Shown: positions 34,147-43,409, numbered from the stretch's first letter. The stretch is 64,000 nucleotides of DNA from Firmicutes bacterium AM31-12AC (GCA_003480425.1 QUJA01000005.1:62001-126000), one strand, 5' to 3'. Made by a program: numbers and translations. The notes: generated from the letters alone by a model not told the origin.

Positions 34147-36543
34147 TTGAAATATGAAAATATTGTCCGCTGTTGTTTTTCTACCAAGCGGGAACAGATT
34201 ATGCATTTTCATCAGGATATTGAGATTATCTATGTGTTGGATGGTTCGCTTCAGATCAATTATGAGGAAGAATCGCATCATTTAAATGCAGAGGACTTTA
34301 TACTGATCAACTCCAAGGTGCGCCATGAATATTTTTCTGATGATGAGGTGTTGTTTGGTAGTCTGTTTATTGATTATACGATGCTGACAGAAATATTTAG
34401 TGGGGAACAGCCGTTTTTCTGGTGTAATTCTGCGGAGGAAAAATCAGAAAGCTATGAAAAGATGAGATATTATATCAGGCAGATTTTTAATCTCTATCAG
34501 GCGACCGAGGGACAGGCAATTGCATTAAAGAATAGTATTTATTACCAGTTGATTTATCTGATTACATCGGATTTTATTGTGAAAAAAGGAATGAAGCAAT
34601 ACGATTCGCTGCGTGGAATACAAGATGAGCGTATGAATGAGATTATGAGTTTTATCATGACAAATTACAGAGAACCGATCACTCTGCAGGAGCTGGCGGA
34701 AAGATTATATTTGTCGAATGCTTATTTATCAAAATATATAAAGAAAAACTTTGGGATGAGTTTTTTAAAGCTGTTGAATAATATCCGTCTGGATCATGCA
34801 GTGAGTGAACTGTTGTATTCTGATAAGACGATATTGAAAGTAGCGATGGACAACGGATTTTCAAATCTGGCATCATTCAATCAGGTGTTCAAAGAAAGTT
34901 ATCAGATTACACCGGCGGAATATCGTACACAGATGCAGAAAAAAACAGAAACTCCGGAAAATACAGAGAACAGCAGTGAAATACTGGAGAAGGTAGAGCA
35001 GTATCTTGCATCCAATCTGGTCAGCACTGCGGGCGCAGCAGATTCAGTCGTATCGGTATTGGAAGTAGATGCAAAACAAAGAGAGAAGACAAAGAAGTAC
35101 TGGAGGCGAATGATTAATATTGGCCCGGCAGAAAATCTGATGCGTTATGATGTGAGGGAACAGGTGCAGTATTTAAAAGAACATCTTGGATTTGAATACA
35201 TGAGATTCTGGCAGGTCTTTTCGGAAAACATGATGATCCATATCGATGAGAAGAATACAAAGTATAACTTTACCCTGCTCGATCAGGTAATCGATTTTCT
35301 TGTAGGATTGAAAATCAAACCACATGTTGAGATGGGATTTAAGAATCATACTTTTTTTGGAAGAGTAGATCCGTCAATTCTGGAAAGAAAAGGTAAGAGC
35401 CATATTTATATGATCGAATCGAATAAATGGTTTCTGGAAGATCTGATCCGTCATTGGACCAGGCGATATGGGAGAGAAGAAGTAGAAACCTGGTATATTG
35501 AGATCGAAAAAAATTCAGCGATACAGGAAACGGTTACATTAGATGAATATTTTGATGTATTTGATGTGATAGCAGGGATATTTAAAAACTATGCACCAAA
35601 TATTAAAGTTGGCGGCGCAGGATTCAGTTTGAATATTATGGGAAAAGAATTTCATCAATTGTTACTTGACTGGAAGAAACAAAAGCATCAGCCGGACTTT
35701 ATTTCACTTTATTCGTATCCATATCTGAGGGATGAGGATATTCTGGAAGCGGGAAGAAATCCATATGCATCAGATGAGAGTTATCTATATCATCAGATTC
35801 AGGAGGCCAAATACGAGATGGAAAAAGTAGGAATGGAAGATGTTGAACTCTTTGTTACAGAATGGAGCTCCACATTATCAAATCGTAATTGCCTCAACGA
35901 TGGATGTTATAAAAGTGCATATATTATGAAGAATCTCATTGAGAATTATGGAGAAATTGATTCTCTGGGGTATTGGGTTGCAACAGATATTTTTTCAGAG
36001 AGTATTGATTCAGAAAAATTCCTGTTCGGCGGTTGTGGATTGATTACAAGAAATGGAGTTCGTAAGCCGGCATATTTTGCTTTTGATTTTATGAATCATC
36101 TGGAATCTTATATTCTTGGAAAAAATAAAAATGCAATTGTCTCCTGCAAGGAAAATGGATTGTTCTTTATATGTTGTCATAATTATAAACATTTGAATTT
36201 CCGTTATTATTCCAGAAATGAAAATGAGATAGAAATGGAAAATCAGCAGCGCTTTTATTCGGATAATGAAAGTATGCAGATGAGTTTTAAGATTAATAAT
36301 GTAAATAATGGAACTTATATTATAAAATTGTTTTCGGTAAGCCAGACAAATGGAAATGTACAGAATGAATGGAAAGAGTTGGATTATTTTAATGATTTGT
36401 CTTTGATGGAAGTCGATTATCTGAAAAAATGGTGCCAGCCTAAAATGACAATTCATAAAGTTGAGGCTGTGGATCATACGCTTGTAGTAGAAACGCGTGT
36501 TGCAGCGCAGGAGATACAAGGAATTGTAGTAGGAGAGTTGTAA
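34147..36543 (+). CDS. AraC regulator fused to a GH39-like domain lacking the acid/base residue
   Basis: Using TTG 34147 (AGAGAGAGGG upstream) the protein has 798 residues. It starts with a cupin sensor (MHFHQDIEIIYVLDG), then two AraC helix-turn-helix motifs (TLQELAERLYLSNAYLSKYI; VAMDNGFSNLASFNQVFKES), a Glu-rich linker, and a GH39 beta-xylosidase-like domain of about 450 residues. The GH39 nucleophile is present (Glu in VTEWSSTLSN, codon 35860-35862). The acid/base position, normally in EVWNEPN, reads EIEKNSA, with Asn at codon 35512-35514. I infer that the domain binds a glycoside as signal rather than cleaving it. Likely targets are the flanking glycosidase and symporter genes. A shorter paralogue is at 44589-46631. 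Confidence 0.85.
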   Translation: MKYENIVRCCFSTKREQIMHFHQDIEIIYVLDGSLQINYEEESHHLNAEDFILINSKVRHEYFSDDEVLFGSLFIDYTMLTEIFSGEQPFFWCNSAEEKSESYEKMRYYIRQIFNLYQATEGQAIALKNSIYYQLIYLITSDFIVKKGMKQYDSLRGIQDERMNEIMSFIMTNYREPITLQELAERLYLSNAYLSKYIKKNFGMSFLKLLNNIRLDHAVSELLYSDKTILKVAMDNGFSNLASFNQVFKESYQITPAEYRTQMQKKTETPENTENSSEILEKVEQYLASNLVSTAGAADSVVSVLEVDAKQREKTKKYWRRMINIGPAENLMRYDVREQVQYLKEHLGFEYMRFWQVFSENMMIHIDEKNTKYNFTLLDQVIDFLVGLKIKPHVEMGFKNHTFFGRVDPSILERKGKSHIYMIESNKWFLEDLIRHWTRRYGREEVETWYIEIEKNSAIQETVTLDEYFDVFDVIAGIFKNYAPNIKVGGAGFSLNIMGKEFHQLLLDWKKQKHQPDFISLYSYPYLRDEDILEAGRNPYASDESYLYHQIQEAKYEMEKVGMEDVELFVTEWSSTLSNRNCLNDGCYKSAYIMKNLIENYGEIDSLGYWVATDIFSESIDSEKFLFGGCGLITRNGVRKPAYFAFDFMNHLESYILGKNKNAIVSCKENGLFFICCHNYKHLNFRYYSRNENEIEMENQQRFYSDNESMQMSFKINNVNNGTYIIKLFSVSQTNGNVQNEWKELDYFNDLSLMEVDYLKKWCQPKMTIHKVEAVDHTLVVETRVAAQEIQGIVVGEL

Positions 36544-36546
36544 TGT

Positions 36547-36596
36547 AGAGAGCTATTTTAAGCATGAATAGATGCTTGAAGTAGCTCTCTTATTAT
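36547..36596 (+). terminator. Terminator-like hairpin after the AraC-GH39 gene
   Basis: AGAGAGCTA / TAGCTCTCT outer stem (36547-36555 with 36582-36590) with an inner AAGCAT / ATGCTT stem. It is followed by TATTAT rather than a full T run. Confidence 0.65.
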
Positions 36597-36782
36597 AAAA
36601 GATAAAAGGACAAAAATCTGATACCAAAATTTGTTGTTTATAAACCTGATGTAAAATTTTCTTAAAAAAGAACAATTCTATATAAGGATATTGAATTTTT
36701 TTAAATAGTTGTAAATGCCTTTAAAATGATAATATTTCTTCATCAAGGAAATAGGTTAATGACCGAAAGAGGAGGATGAAAA

Positions 36783-38162
36783 ATGGGTAATAATGTAAAA
36801 GAAAAAACAAGCCCAAAACTGATGCTTTCCTATAGTTTAGGAGAAATCGGATGTCAGATGAGTTGGTACATGGTTAATAGTTACTTGATGTTGTTTTACA
36901 CAGATATCGTAGGACTTGCAGCAGGTGCTATCTCGATGATAATGTTAATTGCACGTGTATGGGATGCAATTAATGACCCGATGATGGGAAATATTTGTGA
37001 CCGTACGAATACAAAATGGGGAAAATTCAGACCATATCTGTATTTTGCACCACCATTTCTTGCAATTTTTAACATTTTAACATTTACTGTATTTCCAGTA
37101 TCGGGTGCAGCAAAAGTAATTTTATGTCTGATTACATATGTAGGTACAGGTATGGCTTACACAGCTTGCTGTATTTCTTATCAAGCATTGCAGCATGTGA
37201 TTGCTATTGATTCAAGAGTTCGTATGAATCTTGCAACAGCAAGAGGAATTGGTGCTTCTGTAATAGGAATTATCTTATCTATCGTTATTGCTCCAGCACT
37301 GTTATTTTTCAGTAAAGCAGATGTTGCAAATGCAAGGGGTTATTTTTGTGTAACAGTTATTATGTCTGTTGTTATGGTGCCAGTATTCTGGCTTTGTGCA
37401 GCAGGCTGTAAAGAAAAATATACGGAACAACTTCATGCTTCTCAGTCAGCTGAAAAGATGGGACTTATTAAGAGTTTGAAAGAAATTGTTAAAAATGATC
37501 AGTTATTAATGGTTGTTCTTGCTACAGTTCTTGGTACTATTTGTGTATCAGGACGTATGGGCTTACTTACATACTATATTATTTATGTAGTAGGGGATTT
37601 TAGAGTAATTGCCACAGTATTTACATCAATGACAATTGCACAGTTAATTGGTACATTGACAGTTCCATGGGGAACAAAAACATTCACTAAAAAAGGATAT
37701 TTGATTATACTGAATGTAATTATGTGTATCGGATTTTTCTTGTTATTTATTAATCCGCATTGTAATCAGACATATTTGTTAGTTGTATCATTTATTTGTG
37801 GATTAACAAACTCTGCATCAGCTATCTGCCCAGGTATGGTATCTGACTGTATTGAGTATGGTGACTGGAAACTTGGACGTCGTCAGGAAGGTGTTGCAGC
37901 TTCTATGTTAAGCTTTGGTGTAAAGCTTTCTACAGCCATTAGTGGTTCAGCAGGAGTACTTTTACTCTCAGCAGCCGGTTATGTTGCAAATGCAGAGCAG
38001 ACACCTGCAGCACAGCAGGGAATTAATATTGTAGTTAATCTTGTACCACTTATTGTTGCTGCACTTTCAATCGTACCACTTTTGTTCTATAAACTGACAC
38101 CGAAGAAGGTTGAAGAAATCAGAGCAGATCTGGATGCCGGAAAACGTGCATGTGATAAATAA
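36783..38162 (+). CDS. GPH-family glycoside/pentoside:cation symporter
   Basis: A 459-residue, twelve-helix transporter of the glycoside-pentoside-hexuronide family in the MFS superfamily. Family marks are LSYSLGEIGCQMSWYMVNSY, the cation-site region ARVWDAINDPMMGNICDRT, KWGKFRPYL and CIEYGDWKLGRRQEGVAAS. Homologues (MelB, XynB-type carriers) import melibiose, glucuronides or xylosides with Na+ or H+. Its place between the GH39-fused regulator and other glycosidase genes suggests uptake of the same plant glycoside or xylo-oligosaccharide. GAGGAGGATG precedes the ATG. Confidence 0.9.
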   Translation: MGNNVKEKTSPKLMLSYSLGEIGCQMSWYMVNSYLMLFYTDIVGLAAGAISMIMLIARVWDAINDPMMGNICDRTNTKWGKFRPYLYFAPPFLAIFNILTFTVFPVSGAAKVILCLITYVGTGMAYTACCISYQALQHVIAIDSRVRMNLATARGIGASVIGIILSIVIAPALLFFSKADVANARGYFCVTVIMSVVMVPVFWLCAAGCKEKYTEQLHASQSAEKMGLIKSLKEIVKNDQLLMVVLATVLGTICVSGRMGLLTYYIIYVVGDFRVIATVFTSMTIAQLIGTLTVPWGTKTFTKKGYLIILNVIMCIGFFLLFINPHCNQTYLLVVSFICGLTNSASAICPGMVSDCIEYGDWKLGRRQEGVAASMLSFGVKLSTAISGSAGVLLLSAAGYVANAEQTPAAQQGINIVVNLVPLIVAALSIVPLLFYKLTPKKVEEIRADLDAGKRACDK

Positions 38163-38207
38163 GAAAAACTGACCTTGATAAAAATTGAATAAAATCTTGT
38201 GAAAAGG

Positions 38208-38249
38208 CGGATGTACTAGATTGGAGAAAATCTGGTATGTCCGTTTTTT
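38208..38249 (+). terminator. Terminator after the GPH symporter
   Basis: A continuous stem of about 15 bp with G-U pairs (38208-38222 with 38229-38243), followed by TTTTTT. Confidence 0.8.
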
Positions 38250-38335
38250 GACTTAAATATTTTAAATAAAAAATTATTAAATAATTAGAAATTTAAAACA
38301 AGAACCGGATAGTATCAATATAAAGTCATACTCTA

Positions 38336-38364
38336 TTGACACACAATACATTGAATGTTATATT
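38336..38364 (+). promoter_or_regulatory. Strong promoter with embedded palindrome before the HipA-like operon
   Basis: TTGACA (38336-38341), 17-base spacer, TATATT (38359-38364). The spacer holds the 11-base palindrome ACATTGAATGT (38348-38358), a good place for an autoregulatory repressor to bind. Confidence 0.7.
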
Positions 38365-38394
38365 ATATGAAATAAATGTGTAGGATGTGATAAA

Positions 38395-39252
38395 ATGGAT
38401 TATTCAAAATATAAACCAAGTGGGCGATACTATACAGGGGCAGAGCGGAAAAAAGGGATTTTAATTCAAGGAGAACCATATATAGTAAAATATGCGAAGA
38501 ACTCACATCAGGGAATCACATATAGTCATATATCAGAATATATTGGTTCTCATTTATTCCAGATGGTAGGACTGGAAACACAGCAGACTTTTCTTGGAAC
38601 TTGTGATGGGAATCCAGCAGTTATAATAAAAGATTTTATTGGTGAAGATGAAATATTTGTTCCGTTCAATGATGTCGGGGATAGTACATTAGAGCAAAGT
38701 CGTGAACGATATAAATACACATATGATGATATTATGCGGATGTTGGAAGAGAATATGAAATTAACAGATGTAGAAGGGACAATACAACATTTTTGGAATA
38801 TGTATTTAATTGATGCATGGATTGGGAATTTTGACAGACATGGTTCAAATTGGGGATTTTTGAAAAAGGATAATCAGTATCGGATAGCTCCGATATATGA
38901 TAATGGATCAGCACTATTCCCGCGCTTGAATACAGATATAAAGTTGCAGAGAATACTAGATTCGGAAGAAGAAATGTTAAAGAGAGTCTATACATTTCCT
39001 ACGTCACAGATTTTATTACAAGGGAAAAAGAGTTCATATTATGAATTGATTGATAGTTTACAATATAAAGAATGTAACGATGCTTTGATACGAATGAAAC
39101 CAAAGATTGATTTAGAAAAGATGGAAAAAATAATAGATGGAGTAGAGGAAATATCAATGGTTCGCAAGACATTTTATAAAAGTATGTTGCATTTAAGATA
39201 CGAAGTGATGATAAAAGAACCATATCGAAAATTAATCGGGAAAGTCATGTGA
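38395..39252 (+). CDS. HipA-like serine/threonine kinase (CtkA/HipT-size)
   Basis: A 285-residue single-domain kinase of the HipA superfamily. Visible catalytic features: an ATP-binding Lys in YIVKYAKN, the catalytic loop IGNFDRHGSNWGFL (Asp and Asn) and the metal-binding Asp in APIYDNGSAL. It lacks the N-subdomain-1 of full-length HipA (about 440 residues), so in size it resembles HipT or CtkA. HipA-type kinases phosphorylate aminoacyl-tRNA synthetases or other targets and are often toxins held by an HTH antitoxin. The next gene, 11 bases on, ends in an HTH tail. All key residues are intact, so activity is expected; the target is unknown. Confidence 0.85.
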   Translation: MDYSKYKPSGRYYTGAERKKGILIQGEPYIVKYAKNSHQGITYSHISEYIGSHLFQMVGLETQQTFLGTCDGNPAVIIKDFIGEDEIFVPFNDVGDSTLEQSRERYKYTYDDIMRMLEENMKLTDVEGTIQHFWNMYLIDAWIGNFDRHGSNWGFLKKDNQYRIAPIYDNGSALFPRLNTDIKLQRILDSEEEMLKRVYTFPTSQILLQGKKSSYYELIDSLQYKECNDALIRMKPKIDLEKMEKIIDGVEEISMVRKTFYKSMLHLRYEVMIKEPYRKLIGKVM

Positions 39253-39263
39253 GGTGAGACGGA

Positions 39264-40178
39264 ATGAAAACATATGTGAGGACGGATTGGGTTGCAAGAA
39301 ATGAATATACAAAGCCAATTTTAGATACACCGATTTATCGCAATAGTGGAATTATTAAGGCGGTAACAAAAGAAAATGAAAAAATACAAGTTGGTAAAAT
39401 CACATATGAACAATTTGAAAATGAAGAATTTCAATATATTATCAGTCCATTTTGGCCAATTATTGATACTCTTTCTACAAAAGTATTTCAGGGAATACCG
39501 GGAATTGATATGAGTTTGAGATTGGAGCATTATTATCGAGTGAATTATGTGCCTGTTTTTATTACAGAGAGAACACCTGGACCTTCCAGAGAAGATTTGT
39601 GGGAGTTGTTGGAAAGTGTTGGATTGGATTATTATGATAGATTGGAATGGCTCATTCGTACGGATTTGCGTGCGGCAATAGATAATTTAATTGTAGAACG
39701 TGCAAGAGATGACATGAGAACACAAGAAATCCAAAATTCTACAATACTGCGACAAGCGTTGGAAGATGGACAGTATGGAGATGAATTTATTATAGAAAGC
39801 ATTGCAACATTGGGAACAAATTCAAAAGAATGTGTGAAAAGACTGAATCGTATGATGCACTATGGTATTCAATTGACTTCAAAAAAAGAAAAATTACATT
39901 TGTGTGTGGAAGATTATCAGGCATGGATGCCAATTTTTGAGCATTTATGTGAAATGGATGAAAGTCAGAGAAAGAAACAACAGCAGAAAGGAATTCAGCA
40001 GGCGAAGAAGCTGGGTATTTATAAAGGCAGAAAACGAAAGGAAGTTGATGAACAGTTTCTGAAAGAGCAGATTAGGCGCTTTCAAAAAAAAGAGATTTCT
40101 TTGGAAGAAGCATTACAAGCAGTAGGAATATCAAAGTCTACGTTATATAGAAGAATGAGGGAGATGGAAAATGATTAG
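39264..40178 (+). CDS. Unknown protein with resolvase-type HTH tail, HipA-kinase partner
   Basis: A 304-residue protein. Residues 1-235 match no family that I recognise; they include FITERTPGPSREDLWELLES and YYDRLEWLIRTDLRAAIDN. The last ~65 residues look like the DNA-binding end of serine recombinases: KKLGIYKGRKRKEVDE and then SLEEALQAVGISKSTLYRRM. The recombinase catalytic domain is absent. Placed 11 bases after a HipA-like kinase gene and behind a promoter with a palindrome, it may act as antitoxin and autorepressor, in the position normally held by an Xre-type HipB. GAGGTGAG precedes the ATG. The stop overlaps the acetyltransferase start by 8 bases. Confidence 0.6.
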   Translation: MKTYVRTDWVARNEYTKPILDTPIYRNSGIIKAVTKENEKIQVGKITYEQFENEEFQYIISPFWPIIDTLSTKVFQGIPGIDMSLRLEHYYRVNYVPVFITERTPGPSREDLWELLESVGLDYYDRLEWLIRTDLRAAIDNLIVERARDDMRTQEIQNSTILRQALEDGQYGDEFIIESIATLGTNSKECVKRLNRMMHYGIQLTSKKEKLHLCVEDYQAWMPIFEHLCEMDESQRKKQQQKGIQQAKKLGIYKGRKRKEVDEQFLKEQIRRFQKKEISLEEALQAVGISKSTLYRRMREMEND

Positions 40179-40746
40179 AATTGCGACAGAAAATGATGCA
40201 GAAGAACTTTTGAATATTTACGCACCTTATGTAGAAAAAACAGCAATAACATTTGAATACGAAGTTCCATCTGTGGAAGAATTTAGAAAACGAATACGAA
40301 ATATTCTAAAAAAATATCCATACATTGTAGAGGAAAAAGAGGGAGAAATTTTAGGATATGCATATGCAGGTGTATTTAAAAACCGTGCCGCATACGACTG
40401 GGCAGTTGAAACTACGATATATGTACGTGAAGATCAGAGAAAGAGTGGTGTTGGCAGATCTTTATATGAAGGATTGGAAAACATTCTTAAAATGCAAAAC
40501 ATTCTTAATTTAAATGCCTGTATTGCGTATACAGCAGTAGAAGATGAACATCTTACGAATAATAGTGTGCAGTTTCATGACCATATGGGATATCGTCTGG
40601 TTGGAAGGTTTCAACAATGCGGTAACAAATTTGGGCGATGGTATGATATGGTTTGGATGGAAAAACACATAGGTGAACACAAAGAAAATCCGGAAAAAAT
40701 CAAGCCATTTACAGAGATAAGAGAAGAACTAAAAAATAACAAATAA
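40171..40746 (+). CDS. GNAT acetyltransferase, phosphinothricin/methionine-sulfone type
   Basis: A 191-residue acetyltransferase of the PAT/MddA kind. It opens with IRIATENDAEELLNIYAPYV, has TAITFEYEVPSVEEF, the acetyl-CoA loop VREDQRKSGVGRSLYEGL (variant of Q/RxxGxG/A) and FHDHMGYRLVGRFQQCGNKFGRWYDMVWMEK, matching the family end. Substrates of this group are amino-acid analogues. It overlaps the preceding gene by 8 bases, so it is translated with the HipA-like operon; whether it has a part in that system or is a passenger is unknown. A C-terminal extension of about 25 residues is rich in Lys and Glu. Confidence 0.82.
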   Translation: MIRIATENDAEELLNIYAPYVEKTAITFEYEVPSVEEFRKRIRNILKKYPYIVEEKEGEILGYAYAGVFKNRAAYDWAVETTIYVREDQRKSGVGRSLYEGLENILKMQNILNLNACIAYTAVEDEHLTNNSVQFHDHMGYRLVGRFQQCGNKFGRWYDMVWMEKHIGEHKENPEKIKPFTEIREELKNNK

Positions 40747-40785
40747 CAAAAAGATAATCTGTTAGAGGAAGAAAAAGAAAAATGA

Positions 40786-41595
40786 TTATCTTCGAAAATT
40801 GTCGGGTGTACATCCGGCAATTTTTTTAAATACTTTTCCAAAATAGCTTGGACTTTCGAATCCACACATCCGGGCAATTTCTGCGACATGCTTTTCTGGA
40901 TACTGTATCAGAAAAACACGTGCACGGCTGATACGGACCGTTTGCAGATACTGCATGATAGTTTGTTGCATGGTGCGTTTGAAAAGATTGCACATATATT
41001 CTTTTGAAAGATTTACATAATCTGCCAGTTCAGTCAGGGAAATATCGCGGGCGTACTCTTCCTCCATAAAATTAATCAGTTTTCGAACAAGTTCATTTTC
41101 AGAAGCAGGAGTTGTATTGTGAATCTGCTGAATACAAGGTGTGAGATCCAGAAGCATGCTGTAACATGCCTTTGATAATTCTGCCTCTTTTTCTGGTATA
41201 TCGCGTTGTGAAAGATAGAGTAAATTTTCAATATGAGTAGGAAATACATCGGAATTTGAAAAATGATATACTCCGGTTTCAATCATATTTAGAGATTGTA
41301 AAATCTCGGTACATGCGTTACCTTCAAAACCAATCAGATGAACGGTCCAGTCGGAAGATAGTCCTTTGTAGGAATGAGGAATGTTTGGATAGATAAATAA
41401 CCCCTGTCCTTTGGAAATGACAGATTTCTGGTTATCGATGATAAATTCTCCTTGTCCTTTTGCACAGTAGAACCACTGAAAAAAGGGAAAACCATTGGGA
41501 CGTTGCACAGGTTCCTGGAGGTGATTGACTCCGAGAAGTTCCGGTAGCAGTGGAAGAAATTGGTATTTGGTGGAGTGGTGTAAGGTATAAAGCAT
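40786..41595 (-). CDS. AraC-family regulator, divergent from the GH35-like gene
   Basis: A 269-residue regulator with an N-terminal AraC cupin (FFQWFYCAKGQGEFIID, LFIYPNIPHSYKG) and two C-terminal HTH motifs (SLTELADYVNLSKEYMCNLF and VAEIARMCGFESPSYFGKVF). It is transcribed away from the GH35-like gene, with 207 bases between the two starts, the usual arrangement for a local activator. The palindrome TGTTCGAACA in that region is a possible binding site. Size and layout are standard for the family. Confidence 0.9.
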   Translation of the reverse strand: MLYTLHHSTKYQFLPLLPELLGVNHLQEPVQRPNGFPFFQWFYCAKGQGEFIIDNQKSVISKGQGLFIYPNIPHSYKGLSSDWTVHLIGFEGNACTEILQSLNMIETGVYHFSNSDVFPTHIENLLYLSQRDIPEKEAELSKACYSMLLDLTPCIQQIHNTTPASENELVRKLINFMEEEYARDISLTELADYVNLSKEYMCNLFKRTMQQTIMQYLQTVRISRARVFLIQYPEKHVAEIARMCGFESPSYFGKVFKKIAGCTPDNFRR

Positions 41596-41706
41596 TATTT
41601 TAAGTCCTCTGTTTTATAATACGTTTTCTTATAGTATACCATAAATTAAGTTCAGGTAAACAATACAACTGCTTAATATTGTTATATTAATACTATGATA
41701 TTAAGA

Positions 41707-41760
41707 TTGAGAAAACACATTTTCGAGCGATATAATAGAGACAAGAAAGATGTTCGAACA
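41707..41760 (+). promoter_or_regulatory. Promoter and palindrome upstream of the GH35-like gene
   Basis: TTGAGA (41707-41712), 18-base spacer, TATAAT (41731-41736). The perfect palindrome TGTTCGAACA (41751-41760) lies just past the expected transcript start, where a repressor could act. The ATG follows at 41803 behind AAAGGAGAG. Confidence 0.6.
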
Positions 41761-41802
41761 GAAAGCAAATAATAATGAATGATTTGAAAAGGAGAGCAAA
41801 TC

Positions 41803-43338
41803 ATGATACCAAGAATTCAAAACGACAACGGAATCCCAACATTATATGTTCACGACAAACCATTCTTTGCACGCAGCGGAGAGATTCACAATTCAAGTTC
41901 CAGCAATCTGGATTATATGGAAGAGCATGTATGGCCGGCACTAAGAGAATTAAATATGAACTCAGTAATTGTTCCACTATATTGGGAGACAATGGAACCG
42001 CAAGAAGGCGTTTTTGATTTTACATTAGTGGATGGATTGATCGCACAGGCAAGAGAAGAACAGAAACACCTGATTTTCTTGTGGTTTGGGCTTTGGAAGA
42101 ACAGTGAATCAATGTATGTTCCAGGCTGGATGAAACAGAATACAGATACATATTTCCGTGTGCGTAAGGTAAATGGAGAGGCAATTAATACCATTTCACC
42201 ACTCTGTGAGGCTGCTATAGAAAAAGATGCCAATGCATTTGCAAAAGTAATGGCTCATATTCGCGAAATCGATGAACAGGAATCGACAGTTATCATCATG
42301 CAGGTTGAGAATGAAATTGGTCTGCTTGGAACTGAACGAGATTACAGTATGGAAGCGGAAGAAAGATTTAAAGAGAATGTGCCTGCAGAACTGAAAGGAT
42401 TGTGCGAGACAGAAGGAAGCTGGAAACAGGTATTTGGCGAGAATGCAGAAGAATGTTTTATGGCATATTATTTTGCAAAGGCAGTAGAGAAGATTACAAA
42501 AGCCGGACAGAAGGAATACGCACTTCCGTGCTATGCGAATGCATGGCTGCGCCAGTATCCATGGTATGTAGGCTCATATCCGTCAGGTGGGCCGGTAAAA
42601 GAGGTGCATAAAATCTGGAAAATCGTAGCACCATCCTTATTTACACTGGCACCGGATATTTACGTTCCATATGTTGCAAATGTAATCGATGAATATGGAT
42701 ATGAAGGAAATCCATTGGTGATTCCGGAAGTAAGAAAAGATGCAGTAACTTCTTCTTATTGTTTGTATGCATTTGCAAATAAAAATGCAATCTGTTATTC
42801 ACCATTCGGGATCGAAGAACTTGTATTGCCGCCGGAAGCAATCGATAGACCACCGATGGAAGTTATGATCGCTTTGAACATTGATCCATCTGCCTTTGAT
42901 ATCGAAGGAAGCAAAGACTATTTGAAACGTACCTATGAGATGGTTGAACAGATGGAACCATTATATTTGAAATATCGTGGAACAGACAAACTGATGAGCT
43001 ATGTAAGAAAATCAGATACAGATTACGGAACATATTTCAGTTGTGAAGAATATGATATTGCGATTGCCTATGCACCGAAAGGACCGGCAAAACCATTGGC
43101 AGCAGGAGTGATTTATGAACTTGCTCCAAATAAGTTCCTGATTGGTGGAATGATGAGCACATTTACATTCCGTGCAAAATCCGGGGAGAATAAGAAAGTT
43201 GATCTTCTGCGGTTAGAAGAAGGAGAAGTAGTGAATGGCGAATGGAAAGCAGGCAGAATCCTGAACGGAGATGAGAAGATGAGTCTTGGATTAGGAGATA
43301 TGCCGGAATGGAAATATGTAGAAGTATATAAATATTAA
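41803..43338 (+). CDS. GH35-like beta-galactosidase with DUF5597-type C-terminus
   Basis: A 511-residue cytoplasmic glycosidase with an (alpha/beta)8 barrel. The N-terminal strand pattern FARSGEIHNSSS and VPLYWETMEPQEGVFDF are typical of clan A GH35/GH42 enzymes. The acid/base pair is in IIMQVENEIGLLG, and the nucleophile candidate is Glu in NPLVIPEVRKD. The last ~150 residues resemble the DUF5597 domain found in some GH35-type enzymes. It should release beta-linked galactose or a related sugar from imported oligosaccharides or plant glycosides. It has its own promoter and terminator and a divergent AraC regulator. Confidence 0.82.
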   Translation: MIPRIQNDNGIPTLYVHDKPFFARSGEIHNSSSSNLDYMEEHVWPALRELNMNSVIVPLYWETMEPQEGVFDFTLVDGLIAQAREEQKHLIFLWFGLWKNSESMYVPGWMKQNTDTYFRVRKVNGEAINTISPLCEAAIEKDANAFAKVMAHIREIDEQESTVIIMQVENEIGLLGTERDYSMEAEERFKENVPAELKGLCETEGSWKQVFGENAEECFMAYYFAKAVEKITKAGQKEYALPCYANAWLRQYPWYVGSYPSGGPVKEVHKIWKIVAPSLFTLAPDIYVPYVANVIDEYGYEGNPLVIPEVRKDAVTSSYCLYAFANKNAICYSPFGIEELVLPPEAIDRPPMEVMIALNIDPSAFDIEGSKDYLKRTYEMVEQMEPLYLKYRGTDKLMSYVRKSDTDYGTYFSCEEYDIAIAYAPKGPAKPLAAGVIYELAPNKFLIGGMMSTFTFRAKSGENKKVDLLRLEEGEVVNGEWKAGRILNGDEKMSLGLGDMPEWKYVEVYKY

Positions 43339-43353
43339 GTTGTAAGTTATAAG

Positions 43354-43409
43354 AAAAACTGATATGAAACAGATGAGAGAAATTCATTTGTTTTGTATCA
43401 GTTTTTTTA
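43354..43409 (+). terminator. Terminator after the GH35-like gene
   Basis: AAAAACTGATA (43354-43364) pairs with TATCAGTTTTT (43396-43406), followed by more T residues. Confidence 0.85.
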
